From NCBI GenBank assembly GCA_003483125.1, contig DMWU01000162.1, positions 1-14,271 of the forward strand: 14,271 nucleotides of DNA, given 5' to 3'. The notes below the pieces were generated by a model, which saw only the letters and a program-made list of their open reading frames with translations, made no database searches and was not told the origin of the DNA. Origin of the DNA: Erythrobacter sp. (lineage in GTDB: Bacteria > Pseudomonadota > Alphaproteobacteria > Sphingomonadales > Sphingomonadaceae). Position numbers and translations under genes: made by a program. The stretch's first letter is position 1. Each line of letters begins with the position of its first letter. Positions 6,179 through 14,159 of this stretch are shown piece by piece.

Positions 6179-7041
6179 ACAGACCACAAGTTTCATCTTT
6201 TTTCGATGAAGCAACAAACAATGTCAGCCATGTCGTGTCTGATCCTGAGACCGGGGACTGCGCCATCATCGACCCGCTGCTCGATTATGATCAGAATTCC
6301 GGCCGGACCGGAACCGGGCCGGCCGACAAGATCATCGCCTATGTCCGCGGAAACGATCTGAAGGTCGCATGGATTATCGAAACACATATCCATGCTGACC
6401 ACATCTCCGCCGCGCCCTATCTGAAGGAAAAGCTAGGGGGCAAAACTGCAGTGGGCGAGCATATTACTCAGGTCCAATCCATCTTCAGCAAGATATTCAA
6501 TACCGAGGCCGATTTCCGCCTTGATGGAAGCCAGTTCGATCACCTGTTTCGCGATGAGGAGAAATACCGGGTCGGCAAAATCGAGGCGCAGGCGATACAC
6601 ACGCCGGGACATACGCCAGCATGCATGACGCATCTTATCGGAGATGCTGCATTCGTCGGCGATACCCTGTTCATGCCCGATTATGGCACTGCTCGTTGCG
6701 ATTTCCCCGGCGGTGATGCCGGCACACTCTATCGTTCTATCCAGCGCATCTTCGCGCTGCCGCAAGAGACGCGCATCTTCCTCAATCACGATTACCTGCC
6801 GGCCGACCGCAAGGAATACCGCTGGGAAACCAGCGTTGCAGAAGAGAAGCGCGAGAATGTCCATGTGCATGAGGGCGTTTCCGAGGATGATTTCGTCGCC
6901 ATGCGAGACGAGCGCGATCGGGCCCTAGCGGTTCCGCGCCTCATGATTCCTTCCGTGCAGGTCAATATGCGTGCTGGGGAAATGCCACCGCCAGAGGAGA
7001 ATGGAGTGCGTTATATCAAGATACCGGTGGATACGTTGTGA
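6175..7041 (+). CDS. blh: MBL-fold persulfide dioxygenase (Blh/ETHE1-like)
   Basis: A 288-residue metallo-beta-lactamase-fold protein without signal peptide. Iron-binding residues of the persulfide dioxygenase type are visible: HIHADH at 71-76, TPGHT with His146, GDTLF with Asp163 and NHDY with His205. The stretch GTARCDFPGG at 171-180 corresponds to the substrate-side motif of ETHE1 enzymes. The family oxidises glutathione persulfide to sulfite and glutathione in the cytoplasm. The protein has neither the DUF442 domain found in some Blh proteins nor a rhodanese domain, and no sulfide:quinone reductase gene is in the window. A GGGAGAA site precedes the ATG, which overlaps the ArsR stop. Its position directly after a BigR-like repressor agrees with bigR-blh operons known from Xylella and Agrobacterium. 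Zinc hydrolase activity is a less likely alternative. Confidence 0.9.
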   Translation: MNRPQVSSFFDEATNNVSHVVSDPETGDCAIIDPLLDYDQNSGRTGTGPADKIIAYVRGNDLKVAWIIETHIHADHISAAPYLKEKLGGKTAVGEHITQVQSIFSKIFNTEADFRLDGSQFDHLFRDEEKYRVGKIEAQAIHTPGHTPACMTHLIGDAAFVGDTLFMPDYGTARCDFPGGDAGTLYRSIQRIFALPQETRIFLNHDYLPADRKEYRWETSVAEEKRENVHVHEGVSEDDFVAMRDERDRALAVPRLMIPSVQVNMRAGEMPPPEENGVRYIKIPVDTL

Positions 7042-7484
7042 TGTTGCCAGGTTTCCCGGATGCGATGCCGGTTGAAGGCTTTTTCGGCGGGTTCATGATC
7101 GGCCTTGCCGCAACCCTTATGCTACTTGGCTCGGGCCGCATTGTGGGCATTAGCGGGCTAGTCGCAAGGGCGACGATGCAGAGCAGGTCAGGGGTTTCGC
7201 TTCCAGTTGCGTGGCTATTTGTTGGTGGCCTGCTGCTAGGTGCAATTCTGGTGAACTCTTTCATTGGCCCAATCCAGACCAGGTTTCCAAGCTCGACCGC
7301 GCTCCTGATCGCTGGCGGGCTGATTGTCGGTTTAGGTGTACGGATGGGGAGCGGCTGCACCAGCGGGCATGGCGTATGCGGCATGTCGCGCCTATCGCCA
7401 CGCTCCCTGATCGCCACGGCGACCTTCATCACCAGCGGAATGGCAACGGTTGCAATCGCCAACCAACTGGGATGGGGGTGGTGA
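7041..7484 (+). CDS. pmpA: YeeE/YedE-family sulfur transport protein, N-terminal half type (PmpA)
   Basis: A 147-residue inner-membrane protein with about four hydrophobic segments. It carries the family hallmark GSGCTSGHGVCG (residues 103-114, with Cys106 and Cys113). Related full-length proteins such as TsuA/YeeE take up thiosulfate through a path lined with cysteines. Here the two halves are separate genes, as in PmpA/PmpB of Serratia and the DUF395 pairs in BigR operons. The ATG at 7041 overlaps the dioxygenase stop (TGATG) and has GGTGGA 9 nt upstream; a GTG at 7038 in the same frame is the alternative. It probably moves a sulfur compound (thiosulfate, persulfide or related) across the inner membrane with the next gene product. 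Direction of transport is not shown by the sequence. Confidence 0.88.
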   Translation: MLPGFPDAMPVEGFFGGFMIGLAATLMLLGSGRIVGISGLVARATMQSRSGVSLPVAWLFVGGLLLGAILVNSFIGPIQTRFPSSTALLIAGGLIVGLGVRMGSGCTSGHGVCGMSRLSPRSLIATATFITSGMATVAIANQLGWGW

Positions 7485-7894
7485 TGCGCGACGCAATTGT
7501 AGCTATTGTATCGGGAACGCTGTTTGGCGGCGGGCTGGCATTCTCAGGCATGATGGATCCCAAACGCGTCCGGGGATTCCTCGACATCTTTGGCGAATGG
7601 GATCCCACGCTCGCCTTTGTGATGGGTGGCGCTGTGATCGTCATGGCGATTGCATGGGCATTGCAGAGGCGCATGGCTGCGCCGCTATTCGCCGAAGCCT
7701 TTAACCTTCCCGGTACCAGCTTGATCGACAGCAAGCTGATTGGCGGCGGCGTTCTTTTTGGCGTCGGCTGGGGTCTTGCAGGCCTTTGCCCGGGCCCTGC
7801 AATCGCCGCGCTAGTGATTGAGCCTGCCTCGGCCGGGATATTCGCGCTGAGCATGGTCGGCGGCATGGTTCTCTTCCGGTTGACCGGAAAATGA
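7484..7894 (+). CDS. pmpB: YeeE/YedE-family sulfur transport protein, C-terminal half type (PmpB, DUF6691)
   Basis: A 136-residue membrane protein starting MRDAIVAIVSGTLFGGGLAF. It contains SGMMDPKRVRGFLD, the conserved segment after the first helix, and GWGLAGLCPGPA (about residues 95-106) with Cys102, which mirrors the cysteine motif of the partner. The same frame is open further upstream to 7211, but that part only shadows pmpA in another frame. The ATG at 7484 overlaps the pmpA stop (TGATG) and follows a GGGGG ribosome site. Together with PmpA it would rebuild a full-length YeeE-like channel with two pseudo-symmetric halves. Its stop overlaps the start of the SulP gene. Confidence 0.88.
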   Translation: MRDAIVAIVSGTLFGGGLAFSGMMDPKRVRGFLDIFGEWDPTLAFVMGGAVIVMAIAWALQRRMAAPLFAEAFNLPGTSLIDSKLIGGGVLFGVGWGLAGLCPGPAIAALVIEPASAGIFALSMVGGMVLFRLTGK

Positions 7895-9690
7895 TGCGCG
7901 AAGGGGGAGGGAACGGCTCAGGCCGGTCCAATGGGCTGGCCCGCTACTTCCCGATACTGGATTGGTCGCGCGAGTATAATTCTGACATCCTGACGCATGA
8001 TCTGTTGGCAGCGTTGATCGTCACGATCATGCTCATTCCCCAGTCGCTTGCCTATGCGCTGCTTGCAGGTTTGCCACCGGTGGTGGGGCTATATGCCTCG
8101 ATCCTGCCGTTGGTTCTTTATGCGATATTCGGCACGAGTCGGACATTGGCGGTGGGGCCGGTGGCGGTCATATCGCTGATGACGGCTTCCGCAGCCGGTG
8201 CTGTCGCGGCACAGGGAACGGCCGAATATCTTGAGGCGGCGATCACATTGGCCATGCTTTCTGGCGTGATGCTGGCTGTGCTGGGATTTCTGAAGGCCGG
8301 GTTCCTTGCCAACCTGCTATCGCATCCTGTCATCAGCGGTTTCATCACCGCATCGGGCATTCTGATCGCGACCAGCCAGATCAAGCACATTCTTGGTATT
8401 CATGCGGGCGGCGACAATTGGCCTGACATGCTTGGATCGCTTGCAAGTGCGATTGGCGATACGAACCAATGGACTGTGGCGATCGGCATCCCGGGTATGC
8501 TGTTCCTCTTTTGGGTCCGCAAGGGAGCCAAGCCAGCCTTGCAGCGAATTGGCCTGCCCGAGCGCGCGGCGGGTATGACGGCCAAGACCGGGCCAGTTGT
8601 CGCGGTCGCTCTAACCATTCTTGTCGTTCTGGCCTTCGATCTGGCCAATAAAGGGGTCAATCTTGTTGGCGCTATCCCGCAGGGCCTACCGGCCATTGCA
8701 ATGCCAAGTACTGATTTATCGCTGATCGAGAAGCTCTGGGTTCCAGCACTGTTGATCTCGATCATCGGTTTTGTCGAAAGCGTATCGGTGGCCCAGACAT
8801 TGGCCGCCAAACGGCGGCAACGTATTTCACCAGACCAGGAATTGATCGGGCTAGGCGCCGCCAATGTCGCCAGCGCGTTCTCGGGCGCTTACCCGGTAAC
8901 AGGCGGCTTTGCGCGCTCGGCAGTGAATTTCGATGCAGGTGCGCAAACGCCTGCTGCAGGTGCCTTCACAGCCATCGGCATGGCGCTTGCGACGCTGTTC
9001 TTGACGCCGCTGCTATTCAGCCTGCCGATCGCAACGCTGGCGGCAACCATTATCGTTGCCGTGCTTAGCCTGGTGGATCTCAAGACACCGGGCCAGCTAT
9101 GGCGCTATTCCAAGGCCGATTTCGCCGCCCATATGGCGACTATCGGGATTACCCTGCTGGCCGGTGTCGAATTGGGCGTAATCAGCGGAGTTGCCGTTGG
9201 ATTGCTGCTCTATCTTTGGCGTGCAAGCCGCCCGCATGCGGCCATTGTGGGCCGCGTTCCCGAGACCGAGCACTTTCGCAATATAAAGAGGCATGAAGTT
9301 CTGACCGTACCGCATGTCCTTTCGATCCGCATTGACGAGGCGCTGACCCATCTGAACGCCCGCTGGCTGGAAGAATATGTGCTTGAAGAGGTCGCTGATC
9401 GGCTAAAGGTACGGCACGTAATCCTGATGTTCAGCGCTGTGAACGAGGTAGACGCCTCCGGGCTGGAAAGCCTTGAGGCTATCAATCACCGACTGGGTGA
9501 TGGAGCGGTTGGACTGCATTTGTCGGAAGTGAAGGGGCCAGTTATGGATCGGCTCAAGCGCACGCATTTCATCGAGGAATTGAATGGCCGGGTCTTCCTG
9601 ACGCAGGATCGTGCCTTTTCAGAACTCTCGCGCGATACCGGCGAGCCACCGCCGCCTGTCGATCATTATCTCGCGCGCGGGCTGATCTGA
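7891..9690 (+). CDS. SulP-family anion transporter with C-terminal STAS domain
   Basis: A 599-residue inner-membrane protein with the SulP signature near the first helices (LIPQSLAYALLAGLPPVVGLYA) and many further hydrophobic segments up to about residue 440. A cytoplasmic STAS domain of about 130 residues follows, with VDASGLESLEAI as the loop equivalent to the phosphorylation site of SpoIIAA-like proteins. SulP proteins carry sulfate, bicarbonate or other anions. Here the overlap with pmpB (ATG at 7891 or 7894) and the persulfide-dioxygenase operon suggest sulfite or sulfate as cargo, perhaps export of the oxidised product, though the family mostly imports. The ribosome site is weak, in keeping with translational coupling. 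A GC-rich 30 residues from the STAS end (GEPPPPVDHYLARGLI) is a disordered-looking tail. Confidence 0.92.
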   Translation: MMREGGGNGSGRSNGLARYFPILDWSREYNSDILTHDLLAALIVTIMLIPQSLAYALLAGLPPVVGLYASILPLVLYAIFGTSRTLAVGPVAVISLMTASAAGAVAAQGTAEYLEAAITLAMLSGVMLAVLGFLKAGFLANLLSHPVISGFITASGILIATSQIKHILGIHAGGDNWPDMLGSLASAIGDTNQWTVAIGIPGMLFLFWVRKGAKPALQRIGLPERAAGMTAKTGPVVAVALTILVVLAFDLANKGVNLVGAIPQGLPAIAMPSTDLSLIEKLWVPALLISIIGFVESVSVAQTLAAKRRQRISPDQELIGLGAANVASAFSGAYPVTGGFARSAVNFDAGAQTPAAGAFTAIGMALATLFLTPLLFSLPIATLAATIIVAVLSLVDLKTPGQLWRYSKADFAAHMATIGITLLAGVELGVISGVAVGLLLYLWRASRPHAAIVGRVPETEHFRNIKRHEVLTVPHVLSIRIDEALTHLNARWLEEYVLEEVADRLKVRHVILMFSAVNEVDASGLESLEAINHRLGDGAVGLHLSEVKGPVMDRLKRTHFIEELNGRVFLTQDRAFSELSRDTGEPPPPVDHYLARGLI

Positions 9691-9706
9691 TGATCGCAGG
9701 CCCGAT

Positions 9707-9726
9707 GCAGTGAGCGACGGCACTGC
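9707..9726. other. Short hairpin between the SulP gene and the P-type ATPase gene
   Basis: GCAGTG (9707-9712) pairs perfectly with CACTGC (9721-9726) around an 8-nt loop, and a T-rich stretch (CTTTATTTC) starts a few bases later. It could be a weak terminator for the sulfur operon. The 97-bp gap otherwise shows no clear promoter, so read-through into the ATPase gene is possible. Confidence 0.3.
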
Positions 9727-9787
9727 CTGAGCTTTATTTCAGACGCTTGGCGACGAATCTGAGGATTTATCGTATGCACTACTGACT

Positions 9788-12424
9788 ATGGGGGCTGAGA
9801 ATCTTCACAGCTGGCCGGTTGGCGATGTCCTTAGCCGGTTTGAGGTGTCGGCGGAGCTTGGGCTGAGCGAGGATGAGGTGCGCCGCCGCCTGGAGCGGTT
9901 TGGCCCGAACCAGATCGAGGCGCGTAGGAAAGCCAGCATGGTCTCGATCCTGTTGCACCAACTGGCAAGCCCGGTTGTATATTTGCTCGCAGCGGCAGCC
10001 GTGCTCGCTTTCTCATTCGGGGAACGGGCCGAGGGGGCGGCGGTTCTGGTCGTGCTCGTATTCAATACGCTGATGGGCTTCTTCACCGAGATAAAGGCGA
10101 TCCGGTCAATGGAGGCGCTGCGAACGCTTGGTTCGCGTTCGGCCCGGGTCAGGCGAGAGGGCAAGATGCAGATCATTCCGGTTGAGGGGCTGGTGCCGGG
10201 TGATATTGTTCTGGTTGAAAGCGGCGACATCATCTCTGCAGATATGCGCATAATTGCAGCATCAAACCTGGCGGCGAATGAATCGACCCTCACCGGGGAA
10301 TCGGTCACCGTGAACAAGTTTGATGCCGCTGTACCCGAGGAATCACGCCTCGCTGATCGCAGCAGCATGGTGTTCAAAGGCACATCGATCACGCGCGGGA
10401 CCGCGACTGGCCTTGTAACCGGCACCGGGCTTGCCACTGAACTCGGCCGTATTTCCCAACTGGTCGAAGAAGCCAAGCCCGAGAGGTCCCCGCTTGAGAA
10501 GCGGCTGTCGCAGGTTGCTGCCCAGCTCGTCTGGCTGGTCATCATCCTTGCCGCCCTGATCGTGGCGGTTGGCCTGCTGCGCGATATCGACCCGCTGCTG
10601 ATGGTGACGACGGGCATCGCGCTCGCCGTGGCTGCGATCCCGGAGGGGCTTCCCGTGGTGGCGACACTCGCCCTTGCCCAGGGGATGTGGCGCATGGCGC
10701 GCAAGAATGCGCTGATTGAGCGGCTTTCTGCGGTCGAAACATTCGGTTCGACATCGCTAATCCTATCCGACAAGACTGGCACGCTGACCGAGAACCGAAT
10801 GGCGGTGCGCACGGTATGCCTTCCCGCTGCGCAGTTGGAACCCGAACAGTTCGATGGTCACATAGACGAAGCGCATTTGCTGGAGGGGCTGCTGACTATC
10901 GGCAGTCTTTGTAATGCGGGCGAGCTTGACGATCCCGAAGATGAGGGTGTGGGCGACCCAATGGAGATCGCGCTGCTGCGGGCAGCGTCACGGGCCGGCC
11001 TGGATCGTGAGCAAATCCTGGTCCAATCGCCCATGGTTGGGGAACACCCTTTTGATAGTGCGGTTCGCATGATGGCGACCGTCCATCGGCAGGAGAATGA
11101 GTTTCTCTATGCGGTGAAGGGCGCGCCTGAGGAGGTTCTGTCCCACTCTTCGAGCATGAGGCATGAAGGCAGGGACCTGCCGCTGGGCAGCGAAGAGATA
11201 GCCGAATGGCGCGAACTGGTCGACCGCCTCGCCAGCGAAGGATTGCGCATAATCGCGCTGGCCACCAAAACCAGCGCTTCAGCGAAAGATGCACCCTATG
11301 AGGGCCTTGTTTTGCTCGGGATGATCGGACTGCGCGACCCTGCGAGAGCGGATGTGGCAGAGGCAATCGCCGCTTGTCACCAGGCTGGCATCAATGTCGC
11401 CATCGTCACTGGCGATCACGCGGTTACCGCGCTTAGCATTGGTCGCCAGGTTGGCCTGCCGGTCGACCGCGCGGAAGTGGTCGAAGGCCATAGCCTTGCG
11501 CGAATGGATTTTGAGGGGCCCAAGTTGCGCTCGACCATAGTGTTTGCGCGGGTCAATCCTGACGAGAAGCTCGCTCTGGTCCGCGCCTTCCAGAATGCGG
11601 GAGAAGTCGTCGCCATGACAGGTGACGGCGTCAATGATGCGCCCGCGCTGCGCCAGGCCGATATCGGTGTTGCCATGGGCACGCGCGGCACCGACGTTGC
11701 CCGTCAGGCAGCCGCCATGGTCCTGCTCGACGATGCATTTCCGACCATCGTCGCGGCAATCCGTGAAGGGCGGGTGATATTCGAGAATATCCGGCGCTTT
11801 GCGGCCTACCTGCTTTCCTGCAATCTCGGCGAAGTACTGGTTATTGGCTTGGCAGTACTGCTTTCATTGCCCCTGCCAGTCTTGCCTTTGCAGATTCTGT
11901 TCCTCAACCTCGTTACCGACGTGTTCCCGGCCTTTGCCCTAGCCACGGCCAGGGGTGATGACAAAGTCATGAAGCGCCCGCCAAGGCCGGGGGACGAACC
12001 CTTGCTGGGCAGGGATCAATGGCGCCGGATCGGGTTGCATGGGCTGGTACTGACCGGTGCGACATTTGCTTCGATGGCAATTGGAATGGAAATACTTGCG
12101 CTTGAAGACAATGCGCTGGTCACGCTGACATTTATGACGCTGGCCTTTTCGCAACTATGGCATGTGTTCAATATGCGGCATCCGGATTCGAAGATCCTAC
12201 GCAATGAGGTGGTTGGCAATGCGTGGGTCTGGGCTGCTGTCGTCCTGTGCATCTTCCTGCTGGTCTCCGCCGCATACGAGCCCGGTATGGCGGATATTCT
12301 TGGGCTCGTGCCGCTCAACATGGAAATGTGGCTTGTCGTTCTTGGAGTAAGCTTGGCACCTTTGCTGCTTGTCCAGTCCGCCAGCCTGCTGATGCGGCGC
12401 GATAGAGGGGAGGAGCGGCCTTGA
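9788..12424 (+). CDS. P2A-type Ca2+-transporting P-type ATPase
   Basis: An 878-residue ion pump of complete length. In order: an N-terminal cation-ATPase domain, actuator motif TGES (169-172), PEGLP in M4 with Glu286, phosphorylation site DKTGT with Asp328, nucleotide-binding KGAPE (444-448), hinge TGDGVND (611-617), M5 with Asn679 and Glu682, and M6 NLVTD with Asn707, Thr710 and Asp711. These match SERCA's calcium ligands Glu309, Asn768, Glu771, Asn796, Thr799 and Asp800. The M8 position of SERCA Glu908 appears not to be acidic here (FSQLWHVFN), so two-site stoichiometry is uncertain. It should export Ca2+, possibly Mn2+, from the cytoplasm. The ATG at 9788 has no strong ribosome site and no better in-frame start is visible. 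The end overlaps the exchanger gene. Confidence 0.93.
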   Translation: MGAENLHSWPVGDVLSRFEVSAELGLSEDEVRRRLERFGPNQIEARRKASMVSILLHQLASPVVYLLAAAAVLAFSFGERAEGAAVLVVLVFNTLMGFFTEIKAIRSMEALRTLGSRSARVRREGKMQIIPVEGLVPGDIVLVESGDIISADMRIIAASNLAANESTLTGESVTVNKFDAAVPEESRLADRSSMVFKGTSITRGTATGLVTGTGLATELGRISQLVEEAKPERSPLEKRLSQVAAQLVWLVIILAALIVAVGLLRDIDPLLMVTTGIALAVAAIPEGLPVVATLALAQGMWRMARKNALIERLSAVETFGSTSLILSDKTGTLTENRMAVRTVCLPAAQLEPEQFDGHIDEAHLLEGLLTIGSLCNAGELDDPEDEGVGDPMEIALLRAASRAGLDREQILVQSPMVGEHPFDSAVRMMATVHRQENEFLYAVKGAPEEVLSHSSSMRHEGRDLPLGSEEIAEWRELVDRLASEGLRIIALATKTSASAKDAPYEGLVLLGMIGLRDPARADVAEAIAACHQAGINVAIVTGDHAVTALSIGRQVGLPVDRAEVVEGHSLARMDFEGPKLRSTIVFARVNPDEKLALVRAFQNAGEVVAMTGDGVNDAPALRQADIGVAMGTRGTDVARQAAAMVLLDDAFPTIVAAIREGRVIFENIRRFAAYLLSCNLGEVLVIGLAVLLSLPLPVLPLQILFLNLVTDVFPAFALATARGDDKVMKRPPRPGDEPLLGRDQWRRIGLHGLVLTGATFASMAIGMEILALEDNALVTLTFMTLAFSQLWHVFNMRHPDSKILRNEVVGNAWVWAAVVLCIFLLVSAAYEPGMADILGLVPLNMEMWLVVLGVSLAPLLLVQSASLLMRRDRGEERP

Positions 12425-13431
12425 TCGGCGCAGTCATGCCCTGGCTCCAATTCGCGGTTTGCGCATTGCTGATCGGCTATGCGGGACAGGCTCTCACCCG
12501 CTACGCGGCGATCATTTCGCAACTCACCGGGCTTTCCGCTTCATGGATTGGTCTGATCCTGCTCTCTGCGGCGACTTCGCTTCCTGAGTTGTTTACCGGT
12601 GTCAGCGCGGTTACCGTGTTTGATACACCCGATATTGCCGTAGGTGATGCCTTGGGCAGTTGCGTTCTGAACCTGGGCCTATTGGTCGCGCTTGATGCGT
12701 TGAGCCGTGACGAATCCGTCTATTGTCGGGTCGACCAACGTCACGTGCTGACTGCTGGCTTCGGTATCATCCTGATCGGGCTGGTAGGATTGGCGATTCT
12801 GACCGTTGGTACGGGCATAGATGTGACTTTCTTCCATGTCAGCGCCTACACGCCTTTGGTCATCCTGCTCTATTTCGTGGCGATTAGGGCGACCTTCGTT
12901 CACGAAAGGCAGCTGGCAATCATCGCCCCGCCAGTAGAAACTGAAGACGGGATCGGCCTGAAACAGGCCATTCTTCGTTATCTTGCTGCTGCTATCGTGG
13001 TTGGCATCGCTGGTTCGCTCTTGCCTTATATTGGGATGCAGATTGCCACGATGACAGGTTGGCATCAGAGTTTCGTAGGCACGCTCTTCATTGCCATGGC
13101 GACATCATTGCCCGAATTCGTCGTGATTGTAAGCGCGCTGCGTCGCAATGCAGCAGATATGGCGATTGCGGCGCTGCTGGGAAGCAACCTGTTCGATGTA
13201 TTGGTCATCGCCATTGACGACATCGCCTATTTTGGCGGAAGCATCTTTGCGAACGTTTCGCCTGCACACGCGGCCTCTGCCCTCGCAGGCGTGATTATGA
13301 GCGGAATTTTTATTGTCGCACTGCTTTACCAGCCGCGAAATCGCTTCTTTGGCCACTTCAGCTGGGTTAGCTTGTCATTACTCTCAATCTACTTCCTCAG
13401 CGCATATGTCATCTATCTTCATGATTTTTGA
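12421..13431 (+). CDS. CaCA-family cation/Ca2+ exchanger
   Basis: A 336-residue inner-membrane protein with around ten hydrophobic segments in two inverted halves. The alpha repeats are ATSLPELFTG to GSCVLN (residues 51-84) and ATSLPEFVVI to GSNLFD (227-259). Ion ligands known from NCX_Mj have counterparts: Glu56, Ser80, Asn84, Glu232, Ser255 and Asp259. The usual GSN of the first repeat is GSC (Cys81), a non-liganding position. The TTG at 12421 is chosen because AGGAG lies 5 nt before it; it overlaps the ATPase stop (TTGA). An ATG at 12436 is the alternative. It would exchange Ca2+ for Na+ or H+. Coupling to a Ca2+-ATPase suggests a calcium-efflux unit, with the pump working at low and the exchanger at high concentration (inferred). 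Confidence 0.88.
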   Translation: MIGAVMPWLQFAVCALLIGYAGQALTRYAAIISQLTGLSASWIGLILLSAATSLPELFTGVSAVTVFDTPDIAVGDALGSCVLNLGLLVALDALSRDESVYCRVDQRHVLTAGFGIILIGLVGLAILTVGTGIDVTFFHVSAYTPLVILLYFVAIRATFVHERQLAIIAPPVETEDGIGLKQAILRYLAAAIVVGIAGSLLPYIGMQIATMTGWHQSFVGTLFIAMATSLPEFVVIVSALRRNAADMAIAALLGSNLFDVLVIAIDDIAYFGGSIFANVSPAHAASALAGVIMSGIFIVALLYQPRNRFFGHFSWVSLSLLSIYFLSAYVIYLHDF

Positions 13432-13466
13432 TCTGATTGGCGAAAGTCTCAATTCAAGTTGTTACG

Positions 13467-14159
13467 CTAAATCTCGAAATCCAGCTTGTAACCGCTATGA
13501 TAGTGAAGTTTCATTGTGGTGACCGACTTGTCTTCATGCCAGGTCGTTCTTTCCATCGTGAACAACGCACCTCCCGGATCTAGCGCCAGCATCTGTGCCA
13601 GATCGGCATCTGCATTGCTTGCCGATATTGACACCTCGCCACGCGAAAACGGGACGGTGCGTATCAGCCATTCATTAGCGCTGATTGCGTCGAGATCAGC
13701 ATGTTCCAATTCAGGCACGGTATCGAGGTTCACCCAGCGATCCTCAAAAGCGAAGGGCTGGCCATCCGCCAAATGCCGGGTCTGCAAATGCAGAGTTGGG
13801 TAGTCCTCATCAAGGCGCAAAAGATTCAGGATATGCGCGGGCGCGGTCTCAATCTGACGATATTTGATGCGATGGCTATAGCGCGCCCCACCTGCCTCTA
13901 CTTGTTGCCGTATGATAGGAATCCTGATTTGAGCTTGCGGAAGAGGTAGGGGCCTTACGCGCGTGCCGCCCTTTCTCTTGCGCTCGATCACCCCTTCATC
14001 TGCTAGCGTCTGAAGGGCGCGATTCACGGTCGTGCGGGAGCAGCCATACTCTTGTGCCAAGTCGACCTCGCCCGGAATTCTCTCGCCCAGATCCCATTCG
14101 CCGGCCACGATGCGCGCGCGGATAGCCTCGCGAATGCCTTGGTGCGTTGCATTGTTCAC
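13467..14159 (-). CDS. hutC: Histidine utilization repressor HutC (GntR family, UTRA domain)
   Basis: A 230-residue leftward protein. The N-terminal winged helix-turn-helix spans about residues 5-70 (GERIPGEVDLAQEYGCSRTT, VNRALQTLADEGVIERKRKG). The UTRA effector domain follows from about residue 90 to the end (HRIKYRQIETAPAH, FAFEDRWVNLD, FTMERTTWHEDKSVTTMKLH). HutC represses histidine degradation genes and is released by urocanate. The GTG at 14159 overlaps the hutF stop, and AGGAAA lies 8 nt upstream, so the two genes are coupled. The operator would be upstream of hutF, outside the window. It converges on the exchanger gene with 35 bp between stops and no clear terminator in that gap. Other UTRA regulators look alike; the hutF neighbour decides the name. 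Confidence 0.9.
   Translation of the reverse strand: MNNATHQGIREAIRARIVAGEWDLGERIPGEVDLAQEYGCSRTTVNRALQTLADEGVIERKRKGGTRVRPLPLPQAQIRIPIIRQQVEAGGARYSHRIKYRQIETAPAHILNLLRLDEDYPTLHLQTRHLADGQPFAFEDRWVNLDTVPELEHADLDAISANEWLIRTVPFSRGEVSISASNADADLAQMLALDPGGALFTMERTTWHEDKSVTTMKLHYHSGYKLDFEI

Noticed and set aside
7211..7483. A longer N-terminus for the PmpB-type protein
   Set aside because: The extension is an out-of-frame reading of pmpA with no transmembrane or family character; the overlapping ATG at 7484 with a G-rich ribosome site fits the family start.
9774..9785. A three-codon upstream frame (MHY) behind GAGGA ahead of the P-type ATPase start
   Set aside because: Too short to separate from chance, and no attenuator-like structure accompanies it.
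9805..10812. A 335-codon open frame on the minus strand
   Set aside because: It lies wholly inside the P-type ATPase gene, is Ser/Arg/Thr-rich with no recognisable domain, and is a shadow of the high-GC sense codons.
13432..13466. A terminator between the convergent exchanger and hutC genes
   Set aside because: No stem with a following T-run is visible in the 35-bp gap.
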